The notes under the pieces were generated by a model that saw only the letters and a list, made by a program, of their open reading frames with translations, was not told the DNA's origin and searched no databases. Positions 5,220 to 7,363 of a stretch of DNA of 7,363 bases are shown here, one piece after another (position 1 is the stretch's first letter; every line of letters begins with the position of its first letter). The stretch is taken from the NCBI GenBank assembly GCA_905370255.1, contig CAJPKC010000056.1, forward strand, positions 1 to 7,363, in the 5' to 3' direction. The position numbers and the translations under genes are program-made. The stretch is from Streptococcus oralis (GTDB lineage Bacteria; Bacillota; Bacilli; Lactobacillales; Streptococcaceae).

Positions 5220-7064
5220 ATGTTTACAAAACTAAAATATACCTTTATTGGTCGTCCCCTTAAGTCCTTAACTGAAGGCGAGGGAGGACTACTTGGAAAA
5301 ACGCAGGCACTCGCAATGCTATCTAGTGATGCCCTATCTTCTATCGCTTATGGACCCGAGCAGGTCGTCCTCGTCTTGGCCAGCCTTTCTCCGCTTGCTA
5401 TTTGGTGGAGTCTCCCTATTGGCATTTTTGTCCTCTTACTATTAGCTAGCCTGACCATTTCTTATAGACAAATCATCCATGCCTACCCTCAAGGTGGAGG
5501 TGCCTATATGGTTACTCGAGAAAACCTCTCCCCTGAGTTAGGTTTGATTGCTGGGGGAAGTCTGCTTGTTGACTATATGCTAACAGTAGCCGTATCAGTG
5601 GCAGCAGGCGCTGACGCTATCACTGCTGCACTTCCTGCCCTCCATCCTTACAACCTCCACATCTCCATTTTTCTAGTATGTTTGCTCATGCTTTTAAATC
5701 TACGAGGACTAAAGGAATCTGCAAGTTCTCTGATGATCCCTGTCTATCTCTTTATCTTTAGTACGGTCTTCCTCTTATTGTTTGGTATCTTCCAACTATT
5801 GACAGGTTCTCTCAGCTATCATGCAACTTCTGCAATTGGTCAAACTGTCCCAAGTCTCTCAATCGTCCTAATTTTAAGGGCCTTCACAAGCGGTTCGGCT
5901 TCACTAACTGGAGTTGAAGCTATCTCAAATGCTGTTCCATTTTTCAAGACCCCAAAAGAAAAGAATGCGGCTCAAACATTGACCATCATGTCTCTGATTC
6001 TTGGATTTCTATTTGCAGGAATTACCTTCCTAAACTACTGGATGGGGATTACACCTCAACACGGAGAAACAATCCTTTCACAAATGGCTAAAGGAATTTT
6101 AGGGGATTCTGCTCTCGGTCAGATTGTTTATTATCTCTTCCAATTCTCAACTGCCCTAATCCTAGCCGTTGCTGCAAATACTGGTTTTTCTGCCTTTCCG
6201 ATGTTGGCTTACAATATGGCTAAGAACAAGTACATGCCCCATCTCTTTATGGAAAAGGGAGACCGCCTGGGTTACTCAAACGGTATTTTAACCTTAGCTT
6301 TTGGTGCTATAATCCTTCTGCTTATTTTCAACGGAAATACAGAACGCTTGATTCCTCTTTATACTATCGGAGTTTTCGTCCCCTTTGCACTTTCTCAAAC
6401 AGGGATGATTCGCCACTGGAAAAAAGAAAAAGGCTCTCATTTCTTAAAATCTGCCTTTGCTAACATCCTCGGCGCTATCATTTGTTACGCTATCGTCCTT
6501 ATTCTACTTCTCTTTAGACTTGGAGATATCTGGCCATTCTTCCCAATTATCCTAGTCTTAACCTTCCTCTTTTTGTCCATCCACAGTCATTACCAAAAGG
6601 TGGCCAAACAACTTCGACTTTATGAAGGAATTCAAAAGAAAACCTACGATGGCAATGTCGTCCTTGTCTTAGTGGGAAATGTGACTCGAGTCAGCGTCGG
6701 AGCGATTAATTACGCTCAAAGCATAGGAGATGAGGTTTTGGCTATGCATATTTCCACCAAGGAAACGGAGGAAAAAGACCAAGAAATCCTTCAAGAATTC
6801 GCTGACTACTTCCCAAATATCACTCTAAAAAACATTAATACTAGCTATCGAGATATCATCACTCCTACAGTTCGATATGTCCGAAAAATCTCTCAAGAAG
6901 CCAAGAAAAAGAACTACACGGTTACAGTTCTAGTACCCCAATTTATCCCTAACAAACCTTGGCAAAATATCCTACACAATCAAATGAGCCTCAAATTAAA
7001 ATATGCTCTCAGATGGCACGAAGATGTCGTCGTGGCTAGCTACTCTTATCATTTGAAAGAATAA
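5220..7064 (+). CDS. kimA: KimA-like potassium importer (KUP family, APC superfamily)
   Basis: The closest protein I know is KimA (YdaO) of B. subtilis, a proton-coupled high-affinity potassium importer in the cell membrane that c-di-AMP inhibits. This product is 614 residues (KimA is about 607) and similarity runs end to end: ALAMLSSDALSS, YPQGGGAY, GGSLLVDYMLTVAVS, LTGVEAISNA, AANTGFSAFP and, near the end, VPQFIPNKPW and LHNQ. Side chains reported around the KimA potassium site have counterparts here: D37, Y44, D118, Y119, T122, S126, T230 and E233. About twelve membrane segments fill residues 30-470, and the last 150 residues form a soluble domain like the universal-stress-type tail of KimA. 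The ATG at 5220 has an AAGGA site six bases upstream; an earlier in-frame TTG lies within the promoter. Routine annotation would probably call it an amino acid permease. Potassium transport is inferred from homology. Confidence 0.85.
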   Translation: MFTKLKYTFIGRPLKSLTEGEGGLLGKTQALAMLSSDALSSIAYGPEQVVLVLASLSPLAIWWSLPIGIFVLLLLASLTISYRQIIHAYPQGGGAYMVTRENLSPELGLIAGGSLLVDYMLTVAVSVAAGADAITAALPALHPYNLHISIFLVCLLMLLNLRGLKESASSLMIPVYLFIFSTVFLLLFGIFQLLTGSLSYHATSAIGQTVPSLSIVLILRAFTSGSASLTGVEAISNAVPFFKTPKEKNAAQTLTIMSLILGFLFAGITFLNYWMGITPQHGETILSQMAKGILGDSALGQIVYYLFQFSTALILAVAANTGFSAFPMLAYNMAKNKYMPHLFMEKGDRLGYSNGILTLAFGAIILLLIFNGNTERLIPLYTIGVFVPFALSQTGMIRHWKKEKGSHFLKSAFANILGAIICYAIVLILLLFRLGDIWPFFPIILVLTFLFLSIHSHYQKVAKQLRLYEGIQKKTYDGNVVLVLVGNVTRVSVGAINYAQSIGDEVLAMHISTKETEEKDQEILQEFADYFPNITLKNINTSYRDIITPTVRYVRKISQEAKKKNYTVTVLVPQFIPNKPWQNILHNQMSLKLKYALRWHEDVVVASYSYHLKE

Positions 7065-7066
7065 AG

Positions 7067-7111
7067 AAAAGCTCAAAATCAGAAATTCGCCTTCTGCTTT
7101 TGAGCTTTTTC
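7067..7111 (+). terminator. Rho-independent terminator of kimA, probably bidirectional
   Basis: Two 18-base arms (7067-7084 and 7092-7109) pair with a single T/C mismatch around a 7-base loop, starting two bases after the kimA stop. The right arm ends in a run of five T. On the minus strand the hairpin is followed by CTTTATTCTTTC, so it could also stop transcripts arriving from rpmH. Confidence 0.9.
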
Positions 7112-7186
7112 TATTAATCAGCTTTCCAATACATCTCCTACGGTTTTCACATTACATCAATTGCCATAGAAGTTTCTCTCTTTTAG

Positions 7187-7226
7187 ATAAACAGAAAAGC
7201 CAGTAGACTCGAGTTCCTACTGACTT
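7187..7226 (-). terminator. Rho-independent terminator of rpmH
   Basis: On the minus strand AAGTCAGTAG (7226-7217) pairs with CTACTGGCTT (7206-7197), nine normal pairs and one G-U, around a 10-base loop. It is followed by TTCTGTTTATC, a moderately T-rich tail. It starts 20 bp after the rpmH stop. The 75 bp between this hairpin and the kimA terminator hold nothing I can recognise. Confidence 0.8.
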
Positions 7227-7246
7227 CTTTGTTGAATTCGTTTGGA

Positions 7247-7363
7247 TTATGCAGCCAAAACTTTGCGTCCTTTACGACGACGAGCTGCCAATACGCGACG
7301 ACCGTTTTTAGTTGACATACGGTTACGGAATCCGTGTTTGCGCGCACGACGAAGTTTACTTGG
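7247..7363 (-). CDS. rpmH: 50S ribosomal protein L34, all but the N-terminus (cut by window edge)
   Basis: L34 is a tiny, highly basic protein that threads into the 23S rRNA of the large subunit. The last 38 residues are here, reading [20 protein letters not shown] and then [18 protein letters not shown] to the stop; about six residues (usually MKRTYQ) and the start lie beyond the right edge. The sequence is essentially invariant for the family, so identity is certain. The gene is followed 20 bp later by a terminator and then by the convergent kimA, so rnpA (RNase P protein), its usual downstream partner in most bacteria, is absent. Its promoter is outside the window. Confidence 0.98.

Noticed and set aside
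7207..7214. ACTCGAGT palindrome as a regulatory site
   Set aside because: It falls in the loop of the rpmH terminator hairpin and is best explained as part of it.

Overview
The window reads as chromosomal DNA from a low-GC Firmicute, most probably a Streptococcus of the mitis/pneumoniae type. Reasons: the RsgA, RsmA, RnmV, TatD and L34 sequences are of streptococcal character, the promoters carry the extended -10 form (TnTGnTATAAT) common in pneumococci, and ribosome binding sites are of the AGGA type. Species assignment is by recognition only; no search was run.

Layout. From right to left on the minus strand, an operon-like block of six genes runs from 5064 to the left edge: tatD (metal-dependent DNase family), rnmV (ribonuclease M5, 5S rRNA maturation; 4-bp ATGA overlap with tatD), a large SseB-like protein of unknown role, a small acidic protein with one C-terminal membrane segment, rsmA/ksgA (16S rRNA dimethyladenosine transferase) and rsgA (30S-maturation GTPase, cut by the window edge inside its G1 motif). 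On the plus strand, 5220-7064 encodes a 614-residue APC-superfamily transporter that closely resembles the potassium importer KimA of Bacillus subtilis. At the right edge, on the minus strand, lies most of rpmH (ribosomal protein L34).

Control sites. tatD and kimA are divergent, with separate promoters in a 155-bp gap. kimA and rpmH are convergent, and each has its own hairpin terminator. The SseB-like gene has its own extended -10 promoter and a leader of about 90 nt, so the two unknown genes can be expressed apart from tatD-rnmV, while read-through would still supply rsmA-rsgA.

How the genes fit together. rnmV, rsmA, rsgA and rpmH all serve ribosome production. The two uncharacterised genes sit between rnmV and rsmA, which are direct neighbours in many Firmicutes. 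The pair looks like an accessory insertion and is the least explained part of the window. The larger protein appears to join an EF-Tu domain-2-like beta-barrel to two SseB-like domains; the smaller looks like a tail-anchored membrane protein. No mobile element, CRISPR array, tRNA or rRNA was seen, and no stretch over 300 bases lacks a gene.
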